A stretch of DNA of 29,867 nt from SG8-4 sp964598225 (GCA_964598225.1 CAZRBG010000065.1:1-29867); one strand, 5' to 3'; counted from the first letter of the stretch, positions 8,357 to 16,648 are shown. A program made the numbers and translations. The notes: generated from the sequence alone by a model not told the origin.

Positions 8357-10101
8357 TCCTTTGTCTTGCCGGTGAGCCTTTCGATAGCAAGCGCCACAGG
8401 CGATGGGACTTCCTCACCCTTCTCTTGTCTTTTTTCCATCTCATCCATCGCTTCATACAAACCTATACAGGCCTGCTCGTAAGTGGACCCCGTTTCCTGA
8501 GCGATCAGGCGGGAGCCGCGGTCGATGAGTTTTTTGTTACTGGGCGACAGCCATACCATTGCGTTGCCGATGACCCGGTCCATACGAACCATCGTTGCTG
8601 TCGAGAGCGTATTCAAAATAAGCTTTATGGCGAGATGATGCCATAACTGCAAAGGCGAATCGGCAAGCGAGCACGGGAAGTGAAACACCCCATCAACACC
8701 GACGTCAATCGCTGTCTCACCAACGATCAAGGCAGCCCTTTTGCTAAACGACCCGCCAAATCTTTCCATAGCCGCGTTTACCAAACCGGCAACTTCTTCT
8801 CCGGCGGCGACTGCGACGAGGGCCGAATCCGGCGCATCAGTGCGAGAAGGGGCCGTTTCGTTGCCGATCGTGAATCTGTATATCTCGGAATTGTCGAGCT
8901 TCGGCGGATTTGCCCTTACGTCGACAGGCGCATTTAATTCTTCATATACTTCACTGCCCCAATCCAGACCTCGGGGTGGGCGCTGCAAAAGTGAATTCCA
9001 AGCGCTTTCTGTCGGGTGAAACGGGTCTTTTACAAAGGCCCATGAACGCGGCGAGAGCTCGTCGCCCCCTTTGCGAAACGGCGGCAACATAAACGTCGGT
9101 GATCGCTCAGTCGTGTCCGTCAGCACATCCAGCAAAAATAAGTCGGCCACATAGGTCACAAGCCCCTTCTTGCGATAGATGCGCTCCTCGAATTCCGTGA
9201 CACGGGCAAGCGTCTCAACCATCGCATCGCTTGAAAGCTGTTCGAGCAACTCAGATAGCAATCTGACCATGTAGGGTGGGGCTTGCCCCACCGATTGATG
9301 AGGGTGGGGCAAGCCCCACCCTACGGCCTCCATGAATCGCAGCAAAGCAATCTCAAGTGCGCTGCCGACAACGAATAATTCCGCCGTCGTGGCCTGCATC
9401 CTTGTCGAGCCGGTAATCGCCATCGGTCCGGTGGTCAGATCGAGCTTTGTGATACGCGGCTCGTCGATCACCTCTCGCGAGCGCTCCACATGACGCCGCA
9501 GCGATTCGGTAGGATTATTATAGACGAAGAACACCTTCGCCCCGGCATCGAGCCCTTCCCATACCGTGCCGATCACGAAAGGCGTTTCACCCCCTTCTGT
9601 GATAGCAACCACCACGTCGCCGGCGTTCACTCCCAGTTCTCGCAGTTGACGTCTGCCGAAATCCGGAAAATCCTCGTATCCCTCGACCGATTTAATCAGT
9701 GCAAAATCCCCTCCGGCCATAACGCTGAGAACGCGGTTTTCCATCTCAGGATCGGCATAGCCGGGGCTTCGCCAGAATCGCCGCCATGCCGCTTCGAGCA
9801 GAATGCTCAGCCGCCCCGTGGCCCCGCAACCGGTGAAGAAAATCCTCTTTCCCGCACGCATTGCTTCGACAAAAGCATCGATGAGCTGACGATAGCAATC
9901 CTGCCCGAGCACCTTTTCCATCGCAGGCGCAATATCGTCATCAACCGACTGCAACAGCCTTATCGCACCCGGAAGATCAACTGCCGCAGTCTGCGACAGT
10001 CGCCTTGTCTTCGGATGAGATGACTCAGTCAGCAACTCCCCCAGCCGAAACGCCCGTTCCCGTTTTAGAAATTCTTCAGCTCTTTTGGCTGCGTCTGTCA
10101 T
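8344..10101 (-). CDS. Double-SIS MurQ/GKRP-like protein with an in-frame repeat insertion
   Basis: This is a 585-residue protein made of two SIS (phosphosugar isomerase-fold) domains. SIS1 covers about residues 75-240, with the phosphosugar loop 'FTGCGATGRLS' (89-99) and 'TGSTRMQATTAE'. SIS2 covers about 400-550, with 'ALIVGETA', 'IKLILNTLSTATMVRM' and 'NAMVWLSPSNKKLIDRG', plainly related to the MurQ C-terminal block. This resembles fused MurQ-type proteins and vertebrate glucokinase regulatory protein (GKRP). In MurQ the loop after GRL carries Glu83 (E. coli numbering, ASECPP). Here that position reads Ala ('LLEAAWRR'). The second catalytic Glu (E. coli 114) is kept as E143 in 'SVEGYEDF'. 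Loss of one glutamate argues against ordinary etherase activity. Residues 260-277 (VGWGLPHPHQSVGQAPPY) are encoded by a palindromic repeat. A strong AGGAG (10109-10113) lies 7 bp before the ATG. Regulation by MurNAc-6-phosphate is my inference; a divergent enzyme is the alternative. Confidence 0.87.
   Translation of the reverse strand: MTDAAKRAEEFLKRERAFRLGELLTESSHPKTRRLSQTAAVDLPGAIRLLQSVDDDIAPAMEKVLGQDCYRQLIDAFVEAMRAGKRIFFTGCGATGRLSILLEAAWRRFWRSPGYADPEMENRVLSVMAGGDFALIKSVEGYEDFPDFGRRQLRELGVNAGDVVVAITEGGETPFVIGTVWEGLDAGAKVFFVYNNPTESLRRHVERSREVIDEPRITKLDLTTGPMAITGSTRMQATTAELFVVGSALEIALLRFMEAVGWGLPHPHQSVGQAPPYMVRLLSELLEQLSSDAMVETLARVTEFEERIYRKKGLVTYVADLFLLDVLTDTTERSPTFMLPPFRKGGDELSPRSWAFVKDPFHPTESAWNSLLQRPPRGLDWGSEVYEELNAPVDVRANPPKLDNSEIYRFTIGNETAPSRTDAPDSALVAVAAGEEVAGLVNAAMERFGGSFSKRAALIVGETAIDVGVDGVFHFPCSLADSPLQLWHHLAIKLILNTLSTATMVRMDRVIGNAMVWLSPSNKKLIDRGSRLIAQETGSTYEQACIGLYEAMDEMEKRQEKGEEVPSPVALAIERLTGKTKDQSR
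9271..9324. repeat. 54-bp nested palindromic repeat inside the double-SIS gene
   Basis: There are two perfect 22-bp inverted arms, at 9271-9292 and 9303-9324, separated by 10 bp (GATTGATGAG). Each arm contains its own near-perfect 18-bp palindrome, GGTGGGGCTTGCCCCACC. The element is exactly 18 codons on the minus strand and leaves the frame open on both sides. A 22-bp arm with one mismatch recurs at 19979-20000, and degenerate relatives occur at 20074-20095 and 29125-29206. This fits a REP-like or palindromic mobile repeat that landed in a gene. Confidence 0.9.
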
Positions 10102-10190
10102 AATGCATCTCCTGTATCGGTATAGTCACAGGAAACATTCCTATCATTTTACCGTGACAATGTAAATGCGTTTCTTGCTCCGCATGTTCG

Positions 10191-10219
10191 TTGCGATCAA
10201 GACGCTATCAATATATAAT
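10191..10219 (+). promoter_or_regulatory. Sigma70-like promoter of the anmK-murQ-SSS operon
   Basis: TTGCGA (10191-10196) and a perfect TATAAT (10214-10219) are separated by 17 bp. The start would lie near 10226, about 12 nt before the ATG at 10238. This makes the upstream ATG at 10166 an unlikely start of anmK. The promoter diverges from the double-SIS gene. Confidence 0.65.
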
Positions 10220-10237
10220 TCATTCTTTCACAATAAT

Positions 10238-11434
10238 ATGCAAATTGAGGTGATATTGAGCAGCCTGATAAGAGAAATCGCAAATAAGGACAGGATTCGG
10301 GCAGCCGGATTGATGTCGGGGACTTCGGTAGACGGTGTCGATGTTGCTATCGTGGATATCGCCGGGCGGAAAGTTGAGTCGCTGGCGTTCGAGATGTTCC
10401 CATACACCCCCGCTTTGCGGAAGAGAATCCTCAGTCTGTGCGATCCTGAGACGGCCCGACTTGACGATATTTGCCATTATAACTTTGTTTTGGGAGAAGT
10501 TTTTGTCGACGCGGTCGTCAAGCTATGCTCAAAAAGCGGCATATCGCTTAGCTCGATTGACCTTATCGGTTCCCATGGCCAGACGATATGTCACAATCCT
10601 CGCGGCAGGCGCTATGGCCGAAGAGTAATAGGCTCCACGCTCCAGATCGGCGAGCCTTCCGTAATCGCTCAGCGCACCGGGATTACGACCGTCGCGGATT
10701 TCAGACCTCGCGATATGGCCGCCGGGGGCGAGGGCGCTCCTTTAGTGCCCTTTGCCGACTATATGTTATTCGGCCACAAGCGACTAACACGCGCCGTGCA
10801 GAATATCGGCGGGATCGGAAATGTTACTTTCCTGCCGTCTGGAGGCGGGCCGGAGGAAGTTCTCGCCTTTGACACGGGACCTGGAAATATGGTGATAGAC
10901 GGCATCATGCGCCTAAACACCGGTGGCAGTAAGATTTATGACCGCAACGGAAAAACTGCGGCACGGGGAGCAGTCAATGATGAACTGCTCGGCGAGATGC
11001 TCCGCCATCCGTTCCTGAGACGGAAACCGCCGAAATCGACCGGTCGGGAGCAGTTCGGCGCCGCGTACGCCGAGCAAATCCATCAACAAGCCGTTAATCG
11101 AGGCGTCTCGGATATGGATATCGTGGCCACCTTAACGGCATTCACGGCAAGAACCATCGCTCAGGCATACCGGAAATTCCTGCCGACTATGCCGGATGAG
11201 CTGATCCTGTGCGGCGGCGGCACTCGAAACAGCACTCTCGTTGAAATGTTGCGTGGCGAGCTTCCCGAGGTTAAGATGCTCTCGACAGATGATTTCGGCA
11301 TCGGTGTAGATGCCAAAGAGGCGGTTTCTTTTGCGATTCTGGCCTGGGCGACGGTAAAGGGGATGCCGAACAACGTACCCGGCGCCACCGGGGCCGAAGA
11401 GCCGGTTGTTTTGGGAAAGATTGCACCTGCATGA
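10238..11434 (+). CDS. anmK: Anhydro-N-acetylmuramic acid kinase
   Basis: This is a 398-residue cytoplasmic ASKHA-superfamily kinase. AnmK hydrolyses the 1,6-anhydro ring of anhydroMurNAc and phosphorylates it to MurNAc-6-phosphate using ATP. Hallmarks from the chosen start are 'GLMSGTSVDGVD' (24-35), 'GSHGQTICH', 'TLQIGEPSVIA', 'DFRPRDMAAGGEGAPLVP' (from D154), 'QNIGGIGNVT', 'FDTGPGNMVIDG' (from D212; this block should hold the general-base Asp) and 'LILCGGGTRNSTL' (nucleotide-binding). The start at 10238 is preferred because a good promoter lies just upstream. A TTG at 10256, preceded by GAGGTGA, is another possibility and would sit closer to the usual family N-terminus (E. coli AnmK is 369 residues). 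The stop overlaps the murQ start in an ATGA at 11431-11434, implying translational coupling and direct hand-off of product to the etherase. Confidence 0.95.
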   Translation: MQIEVILSSLIREIANKDRIRAAGLMSGTSVDGVDVAIVDIAGRKVESLAFEMFPYTPALRKRILSLCDPETARLDDICHYNFVLGEVFVDAVVKLCSKSGISLSSIDLIGSHGQTICHNPRGRRYGRRVIGSTLQIGEPSVIAQRTGITTVADFRPRDMAAGGEGAPLVPFADYMLFGHKRLTRAVQNIGGIGNVTFLPSGGGPEEVLAFDTGPGNMVIDGIMRLNTGGSKIYDRNGKTAARGAVNDELLGEMLRHPFLRRKPPKSTGREQFGAAYAEQIHQQAVNRGVSDMDIVATLTAFTARTIAQAYRKFLPTMPDELILCGGGTRNSTLVEMLRGELPEVKMLSTDDFGIGVDAKEAVSFAILAWATVKGMPNNVPGATGAEEPVVLGKIAPA

Positions 11435-12348
11435 CAAGAAGACACCAAATCCTGCCGACAACCGAAAAACGCAACCGCGCCAGCGAGAACATCGACCGGC
11501 TCTCGACACAGGAAATCGTCGATCTTATCAATACCGAAGATAAGCGCGTTCCCGACGCCGTGGCCCGGCAGCGCAAGGAAATTGCCGGCGCTATTGACGT
11601 GATTGTGTCGAGATTCAAGAAAGGCGGCCGACTTTTCTACGTGGGAGCGGGTACGAGCGGCAGACTCGGCGTATTGGATGCCTCGGAATGCCCGCCGACC
11701 TTCGGCGTCTCGCCCTCGCTCGTGCAGGGAATTATCGCAGGAGGCAGAGGAGCATTGGTCCGCTCGGCCGAAGGGGCCGAGGATTATCCGGCCGATGGTG
11801 CCGCGGCTGTCGACAAGCGAAAAGTCCGGGCAAATGATGTTGTCGTGGGACTGGCAGCCTGCGGCATGACGCCCTATGTTCATGGCGCTCTAAAACGGGC
11901 GCAGCAGATAGGAGCGGCAACAATATTCATTACCTGCGCGCCGGAAGCAGTCAAGCATATTCCCGCTGAAATCATCATCAATCCCGTCGTCGGGCCTGAA
12001 GTCGTAACCGGCTCGACGCGGATGAAAGCCGGGACCGCAACCAAGCTCGTGCTTAACACGCTTACTACGGGAGCAATGATCCGCGTGGGGAAAGTCTACG
12101 GCAATCTGATGGTTGATCTGAAGGCTACAAATGAGAAGCTGCGCGACCGCTCTATTCGAATCGTCATGGAACTGACTGATCTGAGCAGGCCGAGCGCCAG
12201 AAAACTGCTCGCGCGAGCCGAAGGCAAGGTCAAGGCGGCGATAGTCATGCACTTTCGCCGGGTTGATCTGACTGACGCGCTGGCGATTCTCAAAGAGAAC
12301 GGCGAGTTCCTGCGTCCGTCCATTTCCCAGCCCGAGGAGCCGGCATGA
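11431..12348 (+). CDS. murQ: N-acetylmuramic acid 6-phosphate etherase
   Basis: This is a 305-residue SIS-domain enzyme that cleaves the D-lactyl ether of MurNAc-6-phosphate to give GlcNAc-6-phosphate and D-lactate. Diagnostic blocks are 'NIDRLSTQEIVDLIN', 'VGAGTSGRLGVLDASECPPT' (71-90), 'RSAEGAEDYP' (111-120), 'TGSTRMKAGTATKLVLN' and 'VYGNLMVDLKATNEKLRDR'. E86 and E117 match the catalytic Glu83 and Glu114 of E. coli MurQ, so this copy looks fully active, unlike the double-SIS relative encoded 1.3 kb upstream. Length agrees with the family (about 298-305 residues). It starts in an ATGA overlap with anmK and ends in an ATGA overlap with the transporter gene (12345-12348). The three therefore form one coupled operon taking imported anhydro sugar to GlcNAc-6-phosphate. 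Confidence 0.96.
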   Translation: MTRRHQILPTTEKRNRASENIDRLSTQEIVDLINTEDKRVPDAVARQRKEIAGAIDVIVSRFKKGGRLFYVGAGTSGRLGVLDASECPPTFGVSPSLVQGIIAGGRGALVRSAEGAEDYPADGAAAVDKRKVRANDVVVGLAACGMTPYVHGALKRAQQIGAATIFITCAPEAVKHIPAEIIINPVVGPEVVTGSTRMKAGTATKLVLNTLTTGAMIRVGKVYGNLMVDLKATNEKLRDRSIRIVMELTDLSRPSARKLLARAEGKVKAAIVMHFRRVDLTDALAILKENGEFLRPSISQPEEPA

Positions 12349-14099
12349 TTGGCAAACGTGAATGGCTTCTCGTCCTGGTGATCCTGTCGGCGCTTGCGGC
12401 GCCGTGTGCAGCGCAAGGTGTCGGCGAAGCGCTCGACAAGATCGCCGGCAACTTCACTGTCTGGGACTGGCTGGTCATCGTTGTCTATCTGATCTTTACG
12501 ACTGTTCTTGGTGGGCTGCTGGCGGGCAAGCAAGCCTCGATGAAAGACTTTTTCTTAGGCGGTCGGCGGCTGCCCTGGCCGGCTGTATGCGGCTCGATCA
12601 TCGCCACCGAACTGTCGGCCGCGACCTTCCTCATCGCCCCGGCCATCGTCTTTTCCCAGGGCGGGGACATGACGTACATCCAGCTTGCCTTCGGGACTAT
12701 CGCCGCACGCTTTATCATAGGTTACTTCTTCGTTCCCGTCTACTACCGGCGCGAGATCTATTCGCCTTATGAATACATGGGCCACCAGCTCGGTTCGCGG
12801 GTTCGGATTATCACCACCGGCCTGTTCATGATCGGCGGCATCCTCGCCCAGGGCGCCCGCGTCTACATCGCGGCCAAGGCTCTCCAGGTTATCACGGGTA
12901 CGAACATAGCCACATCAATCATCATCATCGGCGCCGTCTCGATCGGCTGGACTATCATGGGCGGCATCACCACGGTTATCTGGACCGACGCGATTCAGTG
13001 CCTTCTGTTCACTCTGGGCGCCATCGCGGCGCTGTTGTTTGCGGCGACAAGTATCGACGGCGGCCTGGCGACCATCGTCTCGCAAGCCCACGCTGCCGGC
13101 AAGCTCCGCGTCATCAATCTCAGCATCAATCCGAAGGAAGCGTACACGCTCTGGTGCGGCTTGGTCGGCTTCGGCGTTTTGACCCTGGCCTCGCACGGCA
13201 CGGACCAACTCAACGTCCAGCGCATGTTCACGTGCCGCAGCGCAGGCGACGCCCGTAAAGCGATCATCTTTTCGGGTCTCTCGCAGGTACTGACGTATCT
13301 GCTGCTGTTCGTCGGCGCGGCTGTGTACGTCTACTACCGGCACTTCCCGCTGAGCGCGGCGGAGCAGGTGGTGGTCGATGACGACTCGATGAAGATCTTC
13401 GCCATCTACATTGTCGACGTTATGCCGCCGGTTCTTTCGGGGCTGCTGATGGCGGCGATATTTGCCGCCGCGATCTCGACGCTCGACTCGCTGCTGGCGG
13501 CACTGTCTCAGTCAACCATCTCGCTTCTCTACAAGCCGTATCTCAAGCCCGAGGCCACTGACCGGCACTACGTCCGGGCCTCGCGGATTATCGTGGTGAT
13601 CTGGGGCGTCCTGCTGACAGCCTTTGCGATTTCCTGTGATACGATCGCCCAGTCGTACGCCGACCTGATCCAGTTCGCGCTGGCCATGGCGGCCTACACG
13701 TACGGCGCGTTGCTGGGCGTTTTTCTGCTGGCCTTCCTGCCCGCCCGACGCGACGACCTGGGACTGATGTGGGGTGTGCCGCTGTCGATGCTCATCGTCT
13801 TTGCCCTGAACTGGCACGAGAGTACCCTGCGGTGGATATTCAGTATTCCGCAGTGGCTCGTTCTGATTGCATGCCTGATCCTGTTTGTCCAGGCCGTCCG
13901 CCACCTCCGCACCCACCCGGTGAGGATCGCCTGGGTGGCCCTGGCAATAGCGCTGGTTCTGTTCATCTCGCTGGTGGTTGTCGGCCGAACGCCGGAGGGC
14001 GAGCCTATTTACTTCACCCTCGCCTGGCCCTGGCATTTCCCCATCGGGACTGCTATGACGCTGGTTCTGGGCTACCTCGTCGGCAACAAACGCCCATAG
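12345..14099 (+). CDS. SSS-family sodium:solute symporter, candidate MurNAc/anhydroMurNAc importer
   Basis: This is a 584-residue polytopic membrane protein of the sodium:solute symporter family (PF00474, LeuT-type fold). I judge it to have about 13-14 hydrophobic helices. Family features include 'DWLVIVVYLIFTTVLGGLLA', 'KDFFLGGRRLPWP', 'IATELSAATFL', 'YSPYEYMGHQLG', 'GGITTVIWTDAIQ', and 'AAIFAAAISTLDSLLAALSQ' containing the serine and threonine residues usually tied to the second sodium site. The N-terminus (MIGKREWLLVLVILSALAAPCAAQ) looks like a cleavable signal peptide ahead of the first core helix, which is unusual for SSS proteins. A GAGGAG inside murQ lies 6 bp before the ATG, and the start overlaps the murQ stop. 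Substrate is inferred only from operon position: an amino sugar released from murein, in place of the phosphotransferase MurP or permease AmpG used elsewhere. Transport of another sugar is possible. Confidence 0.9.
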   Translation: MIGKREWLLVLVILSALAAPCAAQGVGEALDKIAGNFTVWDWLVIVVYLIFTTVLGGLLAGKQASMKDFFLGGRRLPWPAVCGSIIATELSAATFLIAPAIVFSQGGDMTYIQLAFGTIAARFIIGYFFVPVYYRREIYSPYEYMGHQLGSRVRIITTGLFMIGGILAQGARVYIAAKALQVITGTNIATSIIIIGAVSIGWTIMGGITTVIWTDAIQCLLFTLGAIAALLFAATSIDGGLATIVSQAHAAGKLRVINLSINPKEAYTLWCGLVGFGVLTLASHGTDQLNVQRMFTCRSAGDARKAIIFSGLSQVLTYLLLFVGAAVYVYYRHFPLSAAEQVVVDDDSMKIFAIYIVDVMPPVLSGLLMAAIFAAAISTLDSLLAALSQSTISLLYKPYLKPEATDRHYVRASRIIVVIWGVLLTAFAISCDTIAQSYADLIQFALAMAAYTYGALLGVFLLAFLPARRDDLGLMWGVPLSMLIVFALNWHESTLRWIFSIPQWLVLIACLILFVQAVRHLRTHPVRIAWVALAIALVLFISLVVVGRTPEGEPIYFTLAWPWHFPIGTAMTLVLGYLVGNKRP

Positions 14100-14118
14100 A
14101 AATCCCGGCTGTGGCTGG

Positions 14119-14147
14119 TTGATCTTTCTAGGCACAGTGATTACAAT
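14119..14147 (+). promoter_or_regulatory. Sigma70-like promoter of the DUF5060/DUF1593 operon
   Basis: TTGATC (14119-14124) and TACAAT (14142-14147) are separated by 17 bp and lie just after the symporter gene. The expected start near 14154 leaves a leader of about 57 nt to the ATG at 14211. Nothing that looks like a strong terminator separates it from the operon before. Confidence 0.55.
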
Positions 14148-14210
14148 CATATCGGATTTATTATTTGGTTACGACGATGGTGATACTATCTCTTGGAAAG
14201 GAGCTTTCGC

Positions 14211-16613
14211 ATGATACGTAAGGCTATGCTGGTTTTAATATTGGTGCTTGGATACTCCCAAATTGTCAACGGCGTCGAAATTGAATTGTGGGACATATTC
14301 GAATTGACCCTGAATGGGCCTTCCGGCGGCAATCCGTTTGTAGATGTCAAGCTTAGCGCGGAATTCAGGCAAGGCGGCGAGGTCTTCAAGCCTGCGGGAT
14401 TTTATGATGGCGACGGAACTTATCGGATCCGCTTTATGCCTAACAAGACCGGCAAATGGACTTACACGACACAGAGTAACCGCAAGGAACTCGACGGCAA
14501 AACCGGTGATTTGATCTGTACGAAAGCCGGTCCCGGCAACCACGGCCCCGTTCGAGTGCATGGAACTTACAAGCTGGCCTATGACGACGGCACGCCGCAC
14601 TTCTCGGTCGGGACCACGTGCTACGCATGGGCGCATCAGGGCGACGCGATGGAAGAGCAGACGCTGGAGACGCTGAAAGACTCGCCATTCAACAAGATGC
14701 GAATGTGCGTGTTTCCAAAGGCTTATTCGTACAACAATAACGAACCCGAGTATTATGCTTACGAGGGCAAACCTCTGAAAGACTGGAATTTCAAACGGTT
14801 CAATCCCGCGTTCTGGCACCATTTCGAGAAGCGCGTTGGGCAACTTCGCGACATGGGAATCGAGGCGGATATTATCATATTTCACCCCTACGACCGCTGG
14901 GGCTTTAAGAACATGGGGCATGAGAATAACCTGTTCTACCTCAACTATCTGGTGGCGCGGCTGGCCGCGTATCGCAACGTGTGGTGGTCGTTCGCGAACG
15001 AGTTCGATTTGCTCAAGTGGCCCACTGAGCACTGGGACCAGTATATGAAGCTGGTGCAGGAAATCGATCCGTACAATCACATGCGCGGGATACATAACTG
15101 CCGCACCTGGTACGATCACAGTAAGCCCTGGGTAACGCATTGCAGCATTCAGACCAGCGACTTCAGGTCCGCCAAGGTTTTCCGCGAGAAATACGGCAAG
15201 CCGGTTATTTATGATGAATGCAAGTACGAGGGCAATATCCCGCAGGGTTGGGGGAATATCACCGCCGAGCAGATGACGCGGAATTTCTGGATGGGTTCCT
15301 TAGCCGGCTGCTTCGTAGGCCACGGCGAGACTTACAAGCATCCCGAAGACCTGCTGTGGTGGGCCAAGGGCGGCGTGCTCCGGGGCAAAAGCCCTGCAAG
15401 GATTCAGTTCCTGAAGGATATCATCGAGGAACTGCCCTATCAGCAGATGGAGCCTGACTTCAGCCATCATCCGGACGTGTGCATCTTTGCCAAGGAGGGT
15501 GAGTGCTATTTGCTGTACTTCACAGGCAAAAAGCAGGCCAGGCTCAATCTGCCGGGAGGCAGGCCCTTCAAGGTTGACGGCATCGACACGTGGGAAATGA
15601 AGATTCTGCCGATAGGCTCGGCAAGTGCCGGTGTATTTACCTTTACACCGCCGAAGCAGGACTATGCGATTCGCCTGACAAGATACGCGCCGGGCGAAAA
15701 GATGCGCCCGGAGGCCAAAGCCAATGCGGACAAGACCGAAGGCGTAGCACCGTTGACGGTGAGATTCTCTACGGCCTGGCAAGGGCAATGCCGCTGGGAT
15801 TTTGGGGACGGCGGCAGTTCGACCGACAGATCGCCCAGTCATACTTTCGAGCAGCCGGGAACCTACACGGTGACGCTAACGATCACTGACAAGGGCGGCG
15901 GAGTCGGCTGCACAACGCTGCCTGTCAGTGTGGATCGCAATTCGAACGAACCGGTAGTAAGATTCGGGTTTGCCGATGGTGATTATCCGAAGGTCACTCT
16001 GCACGGCGGCGAAATAACCAGATCGCCTGACGGGACCTATGATCTTGGATCAGGCAAGCCTTTTACGTGGATCAAGGTCGGCGATGAACCAATGAAAGAG
16101 CTGGAAGAAGCCCGATCATTCACCATTACCGGCTGGCTCAAGGCATCCGGTATGAAGGTCGGCTCCGGCGGCAACCGCATACTCTTCAGTCTCCAGCACA
16201 ATCACGCGGGCATTGATCTGGTTCACCATGCAAACGGTGCGATGCGGCTGGCGGTCAACGAATGGCCTGATTCGATCGGAAATGACAGTTCCGCCGGCAA
16301 GGTCCGGATCGGCAAATGGATCTTCTTCGCCGTGACTTATGGTGCGTCAAAGCGAAACGACAGCGTTTGCTGGTATTTTGGCGACGAGGGTACACCGGCA
16401 AGGCTCGACTGCAAAACCGACTACAACAACGGCCCGGTCGATGCGGGAACCGGTAATCTCGTAATAGGCAACTTCAATAAGACACTGCAGGGAGCCGGGC
16501 TCGACAGGCAATTCCGCGGGGAGATTCGCGCGCTTCAGATTTATGCCAGCCGTCTGGGACAGCGCGGAGCACTGTCAATCGACAAAATTCGCGAATTGCA
16601 GAAGTTGAAGTGA
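14211..16613 (+). CDS. Secreted multidomain glycoside hydrolase: DUF5060, DUF4038-like (GH-A clan), PKD, LamG-like
   Basis: This is an 800-residue secreted enzyme. The ATG at 14211 follows AAAGGAG (14197-14203) with 7 bp spacing; a TTG at 14193 is rejected. A signal peptide (MIRKAMLVLILVLG...) is followed by a DUF5060-type beta domain (about 25-105, ending 'RFMPNKTGKWTYTTQSN'). Next is a TIM barrel (about 110-420) resembling the DUF4038/apiosidase-like group. The barrel carries 'WWSFANEFDLL' (E264, likely acid/base) and 'VIYDECKYEG' (E336, likely nucleophile), the two glutamates expected of clan GH-A. A PKD domain (about 500-580) shows 'WDFGDGG' from W529, and a LamG/concanavalin-like domain fills 590-795. 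PKD and LamG parts suggest polysaccharide binding. The exact sugar is unknown; apiosidase (GH140-like) or another exo-glycosidase is my best guess. It is probably co-transcribed with the DUF1593 gene 35 bp downstream. Confidence 0.85.
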   Translation: MIRKAMLVLILVLGYSQIVNGVEIELWDIFELTLNGPSGGNPFVDVKLSAEFRQGGEVFKPAGFYDGDGTYRIRFMPNKTGKWTYTTQSNRKELDGKTGDLICTKAGPGNHGPVRVHGTYKLAYDDGTPHFSVGTTCYAWAHQGDAMEEQTLETLKDSPFNKMRMCVFPKAYSYNNNEPEYYAYEGKPLKDWNFKRFNPAFWHHFEKRVGQLRDMGIEADIIIFHPYDRWGFKNMGHENNLFYLNYLVARLAAYRNVWWSFANEFDLLKWPTEHWDQYMKLVQEIDPYNHMRGIHNCRTWYDHSKPWVTHCSIQTSDFRSAKVFREKYGKPVIYDECKYEGNIPQGWGNITAEQMTRNFWMGSLAGCFVGHGETYKHPEDLLWWAKGGVLRGKSPARIQFLKDIIEELPYQQMEPDFSHHPDVCIFAKEGECYLLYFTGKKQARLNLPGGRPFKVDGIDTWEMKILPIGSASAGVFTFTPPKQDYAIRLTRYAPGEKMRPEAKANADKTEGVAPLTVRFSTAWQGQCRWDFGDGGSSTDRSPSHTFEQPGTYTVTLTITDKGGGVGCTTLPVSVDRNSNEPVVRFGFADGDYPKVTLHGGEITRSPDGTYDLGSGKPFTWIKVGDEPMKELEEARSFTITGWLKASGMKVGSGGNRILFSLQHNHAGIDLVHHANGAMRLAVNEWPDSIGNDSSAGKVRIGKWIFFAVTYGASKRNDSVCWYFGDEGTPARLDCKTDYNNGPVDAGTGNLVIGNFNKTLQGAGLDRQFRGEIRALQIYASRLGQRGALSIDKIRELQKLK

Positions 16614-16648
16614 TTTGTACTGACTCAGATAATCAGGAAACGACGACC

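Noticed and set aside
9271..9324. CRISPR repeat or a transcription terminator within the double-SIS gene
   Set aside because: There is only one unit of two inverted arms, with no spacer array and no U-tract. Its relation to intergenic copies fits a mobile palindrome better.
10166..10237. Longer N-terminus for AnmK
   Set aside because: It overlaps the TTGCGA-17-TATAAT promoter, and the family N-terminus normally lies close to the MSGTS motif.
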